From NCBI RefSeq assembly GCF_014206975.1, contig NZ_JACHOU010000019.1:1-64000 (forward strand): DNA of 64,000 nucleotides. The letters run 5' to 3'. The notes under the pieces were generated by a model, which searched no databases, had not been told where the DNA came from, and saw nothing but the letters and a program-made list of their open reading frames with translations. A program made the translations under genes and the position numbers. Of the stretch, positions 1 through 11,600 are shown in pieces; position 1 is the stretch's first letter, and every line of letters starts with the position of its first letter. The DNA is from Aminobacter aganoensis. Its GTDB lineage: Bacteria > Pseudomonadota > Alphaproteobacteria > Rhizobiales > Rhizobiaceae.

Positions 1-213
1 TCGTCTGGCGTCTGCACCAACGACTTCCGGCGCATGCAGAAATACATCGCAGGCCTGCAGGTCGGCACCGTGAACATCTGGGAAGTCCCCGGATATCGCA
101 TCGAGATGTCGCCATTTGGCGGGATCAAGGACTCTGGCAACGGCTACAAGGAAGGCGTCATCGAAGCCATGAAAAGCTTCACCAACGTCAAGACATTCTC
201 ATTGCCCTGGTAA
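1..213 (+). CDS. phnY: phosphonoacetaldehyde dehydrogenase, C-terminal fragment
   Basis: This is the last 70 codons of a gene entering from the left edge and ending in TAA. The residues include GTVNIW, the aldehyde dehydrogenase C-terminal block [17 protein letters not shown], and the ending KTFSLPW. That ending is typical of the phosphonoacetaldehyde dehydrogenase branch of the NAD-dependent aldehyde dehydrogenases, which oxidises phosphonoacetaldehyde to phosphonoacetate in 2-aminoethylphosphonate catabolism. The catalytic Cys and NAD-binding parts lie outside the window, so the precise substrate is inferred from the C-terminus only. A 2-aminoethylphosphonate importer lies 42 kb downstream, and a decayed copy of this same 3' end precedes it at 41002-41130. 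Another aldehyde dehydrogenase subfamily cannot be fully excluded. Confidence 0.8.
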   Translation, partial: SSGVCTNDFRRMQKYIAGLQVGTVNIWEVPGYRIEMSPFGGIKDSGNGYKEGVIEAMKSFTNVKTFSLPW

Positions 214-304
214 GGATCGCCTCAGGCGTCGGCTTCGGCCGACTGCGAGTTCGTGCGGAAATGCTGGCGCGGACTCGCATCTCGTCCGTCGCTCGCCGAT
301 GGCC

Positions 305-973
305 CTAGTTCAACAACCCGATCCGATCGAGATCGCGGCTTGCCGAGCCAGGCAAGGGCATGCCCCTCGCCGCCATGACCAGGCCGACGCGGTTGCGCAC
401 TTTCAGCTTCTGCATCAAGAGCGTCATGTAGTTCTTGATCGTCTTTTCGCTGAGATGAAGCTGCTTGGCCATCTCGCGATTGGTTCGGCTTTCGAGCAGC
501 AGCGCGACGATCTGTTCCTCGCGCGCGCTGAGCTTGATCGGCGCGCCCTGAGGATGCGTAAGCGCCGCGATCACCTTGGTCGCAAAGCCTTTCGTGATGT
601 AGGTGTCGCCGGTCAATACCGCGTCTATGGCGTCGGTCAGGCTGTCGAGGGAACTGCCCTTGAGAACATATCCGCTCGCACCCGCCTGCAAGGCCTCGAT
701 CGCGTGATTGATGCCCGAGGACGCCGTGAAGGCGACAATCTTCGTTTCGCCCGACGCCTTGCGAATGCTCTTGATGCATTCAAAAGCATTGCCTGGCATG
801 TTCAGGTCAAGGACGACGACGTCCGGCTTGAACTTCGAGACGATGTCCAGGGCCTCGTCGCAACAACCACCGGTGGCAACCACCTTGTACCCGTTGCGTC
901 GCCCAAAGATGGCTTTCAGACCTTCCAGCAGAGTTGGATGGTCGTCTACAAATGCAACCAACACACTATGCAT
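305..973 (-). CDS. NarL/FixJ-family response regulator
   Basis: A 222-residue two-component response regulator. The receiver domain (about residues 3-120) has the acidic pair in FVDDHP and the phosphoacceptor Asp56 in VVVLDLNMPG. A LuxR-type helix-turn-helix follows at about 150-210 (LSAREEQIVALLLESRTNRE, then SEKTIKNYMTLLMQKL). The ATG is supported by GGGGAG nine bases upstream. It lies 114 bp downstream of the histidine kinase on the same strand and is very probably its partner. Both diverge from the giant RTX peroxidase gene, so control of that locus is a reasonable inference that the sequence does not prove. Confidence 0.93.
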   Translation of the reverse strand: MHSVLVAFVDDHPTLLEGLKAIFGRRNGYKVVATGGCCDEALDIVSKFKPDVVVLDLNMPGNAFECIKSIRKASGETKIVAFTASSGINHAIEALQAGASGYVLKGSSLDSLTDAIDAVLTGDTYITKGFATKVIAALTHPQGAPIKLSAREEQIVALLLESRTNREMAKQLHLSEKTIKNYMTLLMQKLKVRNRVGLVMAARGMPLPGSASRDLDRIGLLN

Positions 974-1087
974 TTCGACACACTCCCCAGCCCGAAACGC
1001 AGGAGAAGTTTAGCCGCATAACCGTCGGTTGCAAACAAGTTTGTTAAGATCTGGTTAATATAAGTCGCCTGGCATACAACCCTCCAA

Positions 1088-2506
1088 TCAGCGACGGAGG
1101 AGGCGGTGGGACAAAGGACCTTTGCCATAGCGGAGCGAGGCCCGCGCACCGTCCAGCGGAAGCGACACGCGAACGTCCGTGCCTGTTTCGGTCTTGCCGA
1201 TCTCCAATGTGCCGCCGAAGGCCTGGACGCGATTGCGAATGCCCCTGTGCCCGAGCTTGGTATGATGCATCCGGCTCGTCACGTCCCTGGCGAAATGAGC
1301 GCCCCGGTCGCTTACCAGCAGTCGAAGACATCCATCGACCACCCGCGCCTCGACGCGCTGCCCGATACCACCGGCATGCCGGAAGGCGTTGGTCAGGGAT
1401 TCCTGCACGATCCGATAGATGCAGATCTTCATGGCCTCGGAAAGCTGGTCCGGCAATTCGCCGAGGTCGAGCTCGACCTGGGTCGCGGTCATGTTTTCGT
1501 GACGGTCCCGGGCCAGCTCGATGACGTCGCGCGGAGACTTCTCGTTCAGTTCCGGCAGGACCAGCCCTGTCGAAAGCTGTCGCAGTTCCTCGATCGAACC
1601 GGCAACCGTGGTTCTTGCCTCGTCGAGATATCCTCCGACCGCCTCGCCCCTCGTCTGCGTGCTCCAGATACCGGCGATCTCGTCGAGGCGGAAGCGCGCC
1701 AGGGTCAGCACCTGGATGGGGCCGTCGTGGATGTCGGAGCCGATGCGACCCAGCAACTCCTCATTCGCCTCGTTGGCATCCAGCCGCAGCTGTTCGTTCT
1801 GGGCAGCCATTCGCTGCGCTTCGGCAATGCGCTCTCGCAACTCGGCGCGTTGCAGCGCAATGGTGTAGCTGCCGCGCCGCACGATCAGGTAAAGGAAGGC
1901 GAGCATCAGCAGCGTCGTCAGGCAGACGACGACCCAGGTCAGGATTTGGCTGGAATTGAGCTGTGCGTCGAGCGCTTCGGCGTCTTCGTACACCTCACCG
2001 ACGGCAACCACTATGTCGGTGCCGGTCTTGTAGAGCGGCGCATAGACCTCGATCAGGGACTTGTTCAGCGTCTGCTCGTATGCACTCTCCTGGCTGACCA
2101 TGTCCTCGAACTCGGCGACGATCTGGCCGCGCGCTGCCTTTGCCACATCGGCCGAGACGAAGTGCTTGCCGACCACGTCCTTCGACATGCTGCTGTAGAT
2201 GACACGTCCGTCGGGCCGCCAGATCTTGATGGAGACGATGCTCTCCGCCACCGGCGTGCCCACGAAAAGCCTGTCGAGGCGCTGCTGGTTTTCCAGCGGC
2301 ATGGTGCCATCGGGCAGCAGGTTCTGCACCTCGGCCTCCAGGAAGCCCATCATGAAATCGGAGCCGCCGGCTCCCGACGTAACCAGCACGCTTCGGGTTA
2401 TCTGGTGGTTGACCCAGGTGCCGAGCACGGCCATCGAGGCGCACAGCACGAGGGCGGCGGCGACGAGAAACTGCGTCGAAAGACTAAGCCTGTCGCGCCA
2501 GATCAT
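1088..2506 (-). CDS. NarX-type sensor histidine kinase
   Basis: A 472-residue membrane sensor kinase. An N-terminal membrane helix (about 13-32) is followed by a periplasmic sensor region of about 150 residues and a second helix (about 188-209). Then comes a coiled linker, the HisKA_3 dimerisation segment with phospho-acceptor His260 in SDIHDGPIQ, and a HATPase domain whose N-box is IVQESLTNAFRHAGG. The start chosen is the ATG at 2506, preceded by AGGAGGT six bases upstream. An upstream in-frame ATG at 2560 lacks such a site and would add a Cys-rich tail. The periplasmic domain matches no sensor family I recognise by eye. Partner: the response regulator at 305-973. Confidence 0.92.
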   Translation of the reverse strand: MIWRDRLSLSTQFLVAAALVLCASMAVLGTWVNHQITRSVLVTSGAGGSDFMMGFLEAEVQNLLPDGTMPLENQQRLDRLFVGTPVAESIVSIKIWRPDGRVIYSSMSKDVVGKHFVSADVAKAARGQIVAEFEDMVSQESAYEQTLNKSLIEVYAPLYKTGTDIVVAVGEVYEDAEALDAQLNSSQILTWVVVCLTTLLMLAFLYLIVRRGSYTIALQRAELRERIAEAQRMAAQNEQLRLDANEANEELLGRIGSDIHDGPIQVLTLARFRLDEIAGIWSTQTRGEAVGGYLDEARTTVAGSIEELRQLSTGLVLPELNEKSPRDVIELARDRHENMTATQVELDLGELPDQLSEAMKICIYRIVQESLTNAFRHAGGIGQRVEARVVDGCLRLLVSDRGAHFARDVTSRMHHTKLGHRGIRNRVQAFGGTLEIGKTETGTDVRVSLPLDGARASLRYGKGPLSHRLLRR

Positions 2507-2561
2507 GCCGGGACCTCCTGCCCTCTTTCCACAGGTGCCGAAAGTCCCGAACAGGCACATG

Positions 2562-2593
2562 ACAGAAGTCGCAAAGATAGCCCGACTTCCTGT
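2562..2593. promoter_or_regulatory. imperfect dyad in the kinase/peroxidase divergent region
   Basis: ACAGAAGTCG at 2562-2571 faces CGACTTCCTGT at 2583-2593, giving a 10-bp inverted repeat with one bulged base and an 11-nt centre. It sits in the 180-bp gap between the histidine kinase start (2506) and the peroxidase start (2687), where both promoters must lie. It is a candidate regulator binding site; no matching consensus is known to me. Confidence 0.4.
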
Positions 2594-2644
2594 CGTTTAC
2601 GGCCAGCATTCCCTGTCGACATAATCTGACGATCCATAGAGGCG

Positions 2645-2660
2645 TCGGATGATGATCCGA
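2645..2660. promoter_or_regulatory. inverted repeat just upstream of the peroxidase start
   Basis: TCGGAT-GATG-ATCCGA is a perfect 6-bp inverted repeat with a 4-nt centre. It ends 26 bp before the ATG at 2687 and 12 bp before the G-rich ribosome site (GGGGG at 2673-2677). It could be an operator overlapping the transcription start or a small hairpin in the mRNA leader. Confidence 0.4.
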
Positions 2661-2686
2661 TCTCGTTCGAGTTGGGGGTTAGTCAA

Positions 2687-5600
2687 ATGGCTGTCAAACT
2701 TAATAAGCACGACCTTGAGTTCATCCTCAAGCAGATCAAGATTGCCGAGGCGCATGCAAGCGGTATCCCGCTGACCGAGATCCGTGTCGACGAGAACGGC
2801 AACTACGGCACCAGCGGCAACATCGCGATCACTCAGCCGCACCTGCCCTATGGCCTGCGCACCGTCGACGGCACCTACAACAACATCATCCCCGGCCGCG
2901 AACTCTGGGGCGCCGCCGACCAGACCATGCCGAGGCTGTTCGATCCCAACTGGCGCAACGAAACGGATGGCGACAGCTTCGATCCGGACGGGCCGACGCA
3001 ACCCGGGTCCGCGGTCACCAACGGCAACTACAACAGCGGCGGAGCGAGCGGCAGCATCGCCGACGCAGACCCGCGCATCATCTCCAACCTGATCGCCGAC
3101 CAGACGCCGAACAATCCTGCCGCGCTGATCGCGGCATTGCGCCATGCCGGCGTAGAAGGCGACCTCACCGCTGCGATGGCATCTGTGACTGCGCCATATG
3201 CCCTGGTTCACGCCGTCCATGTTGCCGAAGGACGTGTCGCCAGTTGGCAGAAGATGAAGGACGACATCCAGGGCGCGATCGACGCCGCCATCGCGGCGGG
3301 GCAGCCGACGGCCCACCTCACCGTCCTGCAGCCGATGATCGACGGCAACCTCGCCGCGGCACAAGCCGCGGCCGCAGTGGCCAGCGCCGATGCCGACGCG
3401 TACCAGATCACGCTCCCCGACGGAGATGACGCCGACACGGCCGATGACGTGGTTATCGGTGCACAGGAAGCCCTGAACCGCATCGCAACCGACCTCGGCC
3501 TCGAGTTCGAGGTCGATGGCCGCTCGCTGAAAATTCCGAATGTTGCGCCGGACGAAGGCCTGTCTGCGCCGTTCAACGGCTGGATGACCTTCTTCGGCCA
3601 GTTCTTCGACCACGGCCTCGATCTGATCAGCAAGGGCGGTGACGGCACTATCTATGTGCCGCTGCAGCCCGACGACCCGCTCTACGTACCGGGCGGCTTC
3701 ACCAACTTCATGGTGCTGACGCGCGCAACACAGGTCGAAGGACCCGGCGCCGACGGCGTTCTCGGCACAGCCGACGATACGCAGCGCGAAGCGGTCAACG
3801 TCACCACCCCGTTCGTCGACCAGAACCAGACCTATACGTCACACCCGTCGCACCAGGTTTTCCTGCGCGAATACAAGCTCGACGCAGACGGACAGCCGCT
3901 TGCGACCGGTAAGCTGGTCGGCAACAGGAGGCCCAATGAACTCGACGAGTATTTTGGCGCCGGCTCCGTCGACCTTGGCGGCCTGCCGACCTGGGCGGTC
4001 ATCAAGGCTCAGGCCCGGGAACTGCTCGGGATCGAGCTCACCGACAAGGACGTCTTTGCCATCCCGCTGATCCGAACCGACCTCTATGGCGAGTTCGTGC
4101 GCGATGCCAATGGCATGCCGCAAGTGATCGTCGGGCTCGGCCCCGATGGCATTCCGAACACCAACGACGATGTGCTGGTCAGCGGCAATCTCGACAATCC
4201 TCTCAAGTTGCGGCTTCCGACCGACCCGGCAAGCGTGGAAGGCATCACGCCGGTCCGCACATCGCATTCGTTCCTCGACGACATCGCGCACAACGCCGTA
4301 CCGGTGATCGCCAACGGCGTGCTCGTGGTCGACAACGTGGTGATCGGCGGCATCGATCCGGCCGGCAACGCCGTGCAGTTCAACCCGCTGACCGGCCGTA
4401 ACACCCAGTACGACAACGAACTACTCGACAAGCACTTCATCACCGGCGACGGCCGTGGCAACGAGAACATCGGCCTCACCGCGGTCCACCACGTGTTCCA
4501 CTCCGAGCACAACCGCCAGATCGAGGTGAACAAGCAGTACATTATCGAGACGGTGCAGAGCGGCGAGGCCGACATCGCCTTTCTCAACGAATGGCTGCTG
4601 ACCGACGTAACCGCCTTGCCGGCCAATCTCGCCGACCTCCAATGGAACGGCGAGCGCCTGTTCCAGACGGCGCGGTTCGCGACCGAAATGCAGTACCAGC
4701 ACCTCGTCTTCGAGGAATTCGGTCGCAAGGTGCAGCCGATGATCGACGTCTTCGTGTTCAACACGATCACTGACATCGATCCTGCGATATTCGCCGAATT
4801 CGCCCATGTCGTCTATCGCTTCGGCCACTCGATGCTGACCGAGGAAATCTCGCGCATGTTCCTCGATGGAGACGGCGCGCCGGTGCGCTACGGGCTCATC
4901 GACAAGCTGGATGCGAATGGCGCCCCGATCCTCGACGAGAACGGCGACCCTGTCCAGGAAATGGGGCAGATTGCGATTGCCCCTGGCCAGCTTGCGGATT
5001 GGTCGCAGGATGTCGGCCTCATCGAGGCGTTCCTCAATCCCGTGGAATTCGACAAGGACGGGACGATCACGCACGACCAGGCTGCCGGCGCCATTTTCCG
5101 CGGCATGACGCTGGTTCAGGGCAACGAAATCGACGAATTCGTCGTCGATGCGGTGCGTACCAATCTTCTCGGCCTGCCGCTCGATCTCGCGGCGATCAAC
5201 ATCGCCCGTGGCCGCGACACCGGCATGCCAACCCTCAACCAGGCACGCGAACAGCTTTACGAAGCCAGCAATTCGACATTCGTGAAGCCTTATACGAGCT
5301 GGAGCGAACTGGCTGCCAACCTCAAGAACCCGGCGTCGATCATCAACTTCATCGCCGCATACGGCAAGCATTCCTCGCTGACCAGCCAGGTTGCCGATGC
5401 AAGTTCGCCGACCGGCTTTCGCGACAAGAATGTCGACGAACTGCGCGCTGCAGCGACCCTGTTGGTCATGGGCGGCGTCGGCGCCCCGCCGGCGGCCGAG
5501 CGGCTGGCCTTCCTCAACAGCACCGCTGGCTGGAACCCCGCCAACAGCGGCCTCAACGACATCGACCTGTGGATCGGTGGACTGGCGGAAAAGAAGATGC

Positions 5601-8600
5601 CGTTCGGCGGCATGCTTGGTTCGACCTTCAATGCCGTCTTCGAGGCGCAGCTCGAAATGCTGCAGGATCTCGACCGGTTCTACTACCTGACGCGCACGCA
5701 AGGCCTGAACCTGCTCAACGAGCTCGAGAACAATGCGTTCTCGAAACTGATCGCGGCCAACACCGACATGATCGACCCGGGTCCGGACGGCATCCGAGGC
5801 ACCGCAGACGACATCGAGAGCCCGTTCCGGACGGGTGTCGATTCCTTCGCCAAGCACGATTTCGTCCTCAACATCGATCGCGACAAGCAGATCGAGGACG
5901 ATCCGACGCACGACGACGCCGCGCTCAACGCCCTCGGCATGACCAAGGTCCAGCGCGACAACCTGTTGACCGAAGCCGACGAAACCGCCTCCAGCAACTA
6001 CATCCGTTTCATCGGCGGCGAGCACGTGGTGATCGGCGGTTCCGCGGGCAATGACACGATCATCTCCGACTATGGCGACGACGCCATCTGGGGCGGCGCG
6101 GGCGACGACCGCATCGAATCCGGAGCAGGCGTCGACTTCGTCATCGGCGGCGCGGGCGACGACATCATCACCGACTCGGGCGACACCGGCGACTTCATCA
6201 AGGGCGAGGACGGCGACGACGTCATCGCCAATTCCAATGGCCTCGACGTGCTCATGGGCGGCGACGGCAAGGACGTGTTCATCGTCGGCGTCGACGGCAC
6301 GGAGGTCTTCGCCGGCGAAGGCGACGACTTCATCCTCGGCGGCGCCGACCACGACTTCATCCTCGGCAACGAGGGCGACGACTGGATGGAGGGCGGCGAC
6401 GGCTTCGACGTCCTCAACGGCGACAACTCGGAGCTGTTCTTCAACTCCACGATCATCGGCCACGACGTGATGATCGCGGGCGAGAACGAGAATGACTTCG
6501 ACGCGGAGTCCGGCGACGACATCATGGTCCAGGGCGAAAGCGTGATGCGCAACGAAGGCATGCTCGGCTTCGACTGGGCGATCCACAAGGGCAGCCGGAT
6601 CGCCGCCGATTCCGATATGCGCATCCCGATCTTCACCAACGTCGCCAACGACATCCTGCGCGACCGCTTCGACCAGACCGAAGGCCTGTCGGGCTGGATC
6701 CACAACGACGTGCTGCGCGGCGACGACCGCGGCGACACCAGCGAGCTCGAGCCCGAACTCGACATGCAGGGCCACGAGTTGAACCAGGCCGGCGTCGACC
6801 GCATTGCCGGCCTGCGCGAATTGCTCGAACTCGCCGCGCGCAACGGCGCAAGCGACGACGCGATCGCCTGGACGGGCGGCAACATCCTCCTCGGCGGCGA
6901 TGGCCACGACACGATCGAAGGCCGCGGCGGCAACGACTTCATCGATGGCGATGCCTGGCTCAACGTCCGTATCAGGCTGACCAACGCCGACGCGGCGAAC
7001 ACGCCCGAAAACGAGATCGCCACCGTCGACACGCTGAAGCACGTCTTCACCGCCACCGACGTCGGCGCCAACGGCCAGCCGGTTCCGGTCGCCTGGGCAG
7101 GCAAGGCGCTGTCGGAGCTTTTGCTCGAAGGCACGATCAAGCCAAGGCAGCTCCACATCGTGCGTGAAGTGCTTTCCGCCGATGGCAGCGACGACACCGA
7201 CACTGCCGTCTATGCCGGCAACCGCGACTGGTACGAGATCACGCAAGTCGGCGACAAGACGATCATCGCCCGCCGCGAGCAGGAAGAGATCGATCCGCAT
7301 ACCGACGAGGGCACGGATATCCTCGTCAATATCGAACGCATCCAGTTCGCCGACCAGATCCTCACCCTGCGCACGACAGGCAACCACGATCCGGTCGGGC
7401 AATTGCGCATCACGGGGCTCCCTGCCACCGAGGACGGGCTTCTCACCGTCGATGCGTCACTGGTCTACGACGCCAACTTCCCCGGCGGCGTCATTCCCGA
7501 AGACAAGATCAGCTACCAGTGGCAGGTCGAGCGCAACGACGGCACCGGCGACTTCGTCGACATTCCCGATGCCCAGGGCAACACGTTCCGGCCGGGCGAC
7601 GCCGAAGCAGGCCTCGGCCTGCGCGTTCGCGGCACCTTCGTCGATGGCGGCCAGGTCCGGGAATATGTCTACTCGGCGGTGACCGCGCCTGTCGTTGCGG
7701 TCAATGATGCGCCGTCCGGCAACCTGCTGATCAGCGATCCCTCGCCAACCGAGGGACAGCAGATCACGGCGGCCGTGGCCTTCGTCGATCCCGACGGGAT
7801 GAGCGACGCCTTCGAAGAAGGCCTGCTGACCTATCAGTGGCAGCGTTCTTCGACGCCGGGCATCGAAGCGTCATGGACAAACATCGGCGCTCCGTCGGCG
7901 ACCTCCAGCTACACGCCCGGACAGGCCGATGTCGGCATGTATCTGCGCGTGCGGGTTGACTACACCGACGACGGAGGGAGGCAGGAATTCTTCGTCTCGG
8001 CCCCGACTTCGATGGTGGGCGACGACATCAATGGCAGCAATAACACCGGCAGCGCGGCCATTGACGAGACCCTCAACGGCAACGCCGGCGACGACGTGAT
8101 CGACGGCAACAACGGCGACGACCTGATCAACGGCAATGCCGGCAACGACGTCCTCAACGGCGGCGCGGGCAACGACACGATCAACGGCGGCGACGGCAAC
8201 GACACGCTGAACGGCGGCACCGCCGATGGCACCGGGACGGACATCAACATCCTCAATGGCGGCCTCGGCAGCGACACCTTCATCCACAACGATGACGAAG
8301 GACCAAACGCCTTCAATGGCGGCGAGGACCCCGATGGGGCCGACAACGACACCGTCTACTACACCGGCGACAACGGCAACGACACGCTTGCCGTGGTCTA
8401 TGACGGCACGCGGATCACGCAGCTCGAGGGTGGCACGCTGACCGACATCGAGTCGGTCGTCGCCGACGGCGACAACGTCGATGCCAACCTGCACAGCGTG
8501 ACCTCGGATGGCGACGGCGATGACGACAGGCTGACCTATGCGACTTCGAGCAGCAGCGGCGTCAACGTCAACCTGCTGACGGGCGTCGCCACCGGCTTTG

Positions 8601-11600
8601 CCTTCATCCGCAATTTCGAACACGTCGAAGGCACGCAGAACGCCGACACGCTGGTGGGCAACAACGAGGCGAACGAGTTGGAAGGCCATGGCGGGGCCGA
8701 CACGCTGCGCGGCGGCTTCGGCGATGACGAACTCGACGGCGGCGACGGCAACGACACCCTGTTCGGCGACGCCGGCAACGACATGCTGAACGGCGGGACG
8801 GGTGCCGATACGATGTGGGGCGGCGGCGGCAGCGACACATTCGTCGTCGACAACGCTTCCGACGTCGTGGTCGAGGCTGCGAGCGAAGGCATCGACACAG
8901 TGCGTACGATGCTGGCCTCCTACACTGCCGGCAACAATGTCGAGAACATCACCTACGTCAACGGCAGCAACAGTGGTTCCGGCACCGGCGCCTTCACCGG
9001 CACCGGCAACGCGCTCGACAACTTCATTACCGGCGGCACGGCCGGCGACGTCCTGACCGGCAATGACGGCGACGATACGTTGATCGGCAATGGCGGCAAC
9101 GACACGCTGACCGGTGGCGCCGGCAACGACGTCCTCGATGGCGGCACGGGTAACGACACCATGACCGGCGGAACCGGCGACGACACCTATTATGTCGACG
9201 ACGTCAGTGCGCCGGCGGACGTGGTCACCGAGCTCGACAACGAGGGCACCGACACGGTGATCTCGTCCCAGAGCTACACACTGGGGTCATTCGTCGAAAA
9301 CCTAACCTTGAGCGGATCGAGCGGCAACAGCGCAACCGGCAATGCCCTGGACAATGTGCTGACAGGCAACAGCGGCGGCAACACGATCAGCGGTGGTGGC
9401 GGCAACGACAGGCTGCGTGGCGGTGGTGGCAACGACACGCTCTATGGCGGCACGAGCAGCGGCGACAGCGGAACCGAGGACACGGCCATCTTCTCGGGCT
9501 CGCTGGCCGGCGCAGCCTTCGGCAGCAGCGGCAGCAATCTCACCGTCAACGCAGGCGACGGCACCGACACGATCAGCGGCATCGAGCGCTTGCAATTCGC
9601 CGATCACCTGGCAAACGTGCTCTATTCCACTGCCAGCAGCGCTGTGCCCCTCAATGGCACGGCGAATGCCGACCTCTTTGTCGGCACGGTCGGTTCCGGC
9701 GCCCGGACCATGGTCGGCGGCGATGGCGACGACCACTATTTCGTCAACGGCAACGACACTGTCTCGGAGACGAGCAGCACCGGTGGCACCGACACGGTCT
9801 ATGTCGCGCAGGGACTGAACAGCTATAGCCTGGGCGACAATGTCGAGAACCTGACGGCACAGGGCTCCGGCACCCGAACCCTTACCGGCAACGGGCTGGC
9901 AAACGTCATCGTTGGCGGCACCGGCAACGATGCCATGAGCGGTGGTGGTGGCAACGACACCTACTACGTCAACAATACCGGCGACACGGTCAGTGAAGGC
10001 AACGGAACTGCCGGCGGCATCGACAAGGTCGTCTCGTCGGTTTCCTACACCCTCACCGATGCCGACGTTGAAGACCTCGAACTCTCCGGCACCAGCGGCA
10101 TCAGCGCTACCGGCAACGGCTCGGCCAACCTGCTGACCGGCAACGCTGGCAACAACACGCTGAATGGCCAGGGCGGCACCGATACCGCGGTCTTCGCGGA
10201 CGGCGCGATCGACTATCGGTTCGACCTCAATGGCGGCAACGCCAGGGTCAACGCCTATGGCGAGGGCGGCAACGACACGCTGCAGGGCATCGAGCTCATC
10301 CGCCTTGCGGGGATCGATTACGCGCTCAGCAACGGCAGCAACGCCGGCGCGACCACGAATGGCAGCGGAAGTGCCGAACTCCTCCTAGGCAATGGCGGCG
10401 ACGACACGCTCAATGGCAATGGCGGCAATGACATCCTGGTCGGCGGCGACGGTGAGGACACCATCAATGGTGGTGCCGGCAACGACACCATCATCTGGGA
10501 CGGCACCAACGGCGATGACCTCGACGCGGTCGATGGCGGCGCCAACACCGATACCTTCCACATCAACGGAAGCAATGCCGGCGAAACGTTCCGGATCTAC
10601 ACCGCCCTCGAATACGCGGAAGCACTCGATACGACCGCGCCCGAAGGCTACGAGATCTTCATCACCCGGGCGGTTGGCGGTGGCGACGAGACGCTGATCG
10701 CGCAGCTCACCAACATCGAGGAGATATCGATCAATGCGCGCGGCGGCACGGACAGCTTCGAGGTGTTCGGCGACTACACCAACACCAGCCTGAGCCTCAG
10801 CACGATCACGATCGAAGGCTCTCCAGGCAATGACACGGTCGACATCTCCGGCCTGCAGTCGGCCCATCGCATCGTGTTCAAGACCAATGGCGGCACCGAC
10901 ACCATAGTCGGCAATCTGCGGCCGCAGGACGTGATCCAGTTGCCCGACGGCACCACCATTGCCGACTACGAGGTGACGATCGACGAGGAGACAGGGCGGA
11001 CGAAACTGACGAGCGACAACCACTCCGTCACCTTCGTTTCACCTCAGGGAATGCCCAACATCGGATCCGGCGACGATGATGATGATGATGACGACGACAA
11101 TGTCGAAAACCCGCCTCCCGGCAGCGGCAACGGCGACGGCGACGGAGACGGAGACGGAGACGGAGACGATAACGGTCCCGGCAGCGACGACGACGAGGAT
11201 GAAGATGACGTCGGCGTCGTGTCGCCCGGTGCGATCGCGGGAACGGCGATTGCCGATGTTCTGCTTGGCACCGCGGCGAATGACTCGATCATCGCACTCG
11301 CCGGCGACGACGTTCTGCGTGGCCAGGGCGGCGAAGACTTCCTGTCAGGCGGCGAAGGCCGGGACATGGCGTTCGGCGGCGACGGCAACGACGACATGCT
11401 CGGCGGCGACGGCGCGGACATGCTTTATGGCGATGGCGGCGCCGACCGTATCTTCGGCGACGACGGCGACGACCTGATCAATGCCGGCGCGGGCAGCGAC
11501 GCAGTGCAGGGCGGGTCCGGCAACGACTTGATCCTGGCCTCGGCCGGTGATGGCGACGACAGCTACTGGGGCGACGGCATGTCGTCCTGCGGGGCCGGCA

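Noticed and set aside
4421-7402. Long open frame of 993 codons on the minus strand
   Set aside because: It is the exact antisense of the RTX peroxidase; high GC and GAC/GGC-rich repeats suppress stops on the other strand, and the product is Val/Asp/Ala-rich without any domain.
8040-9200. Regular short repeats that could suggest a CRISPR array
   Set aside because: The periodicity is 27 bases (nine codons) in frame and encodes GGxGxDxxx RTX units; there are no unique spacers.
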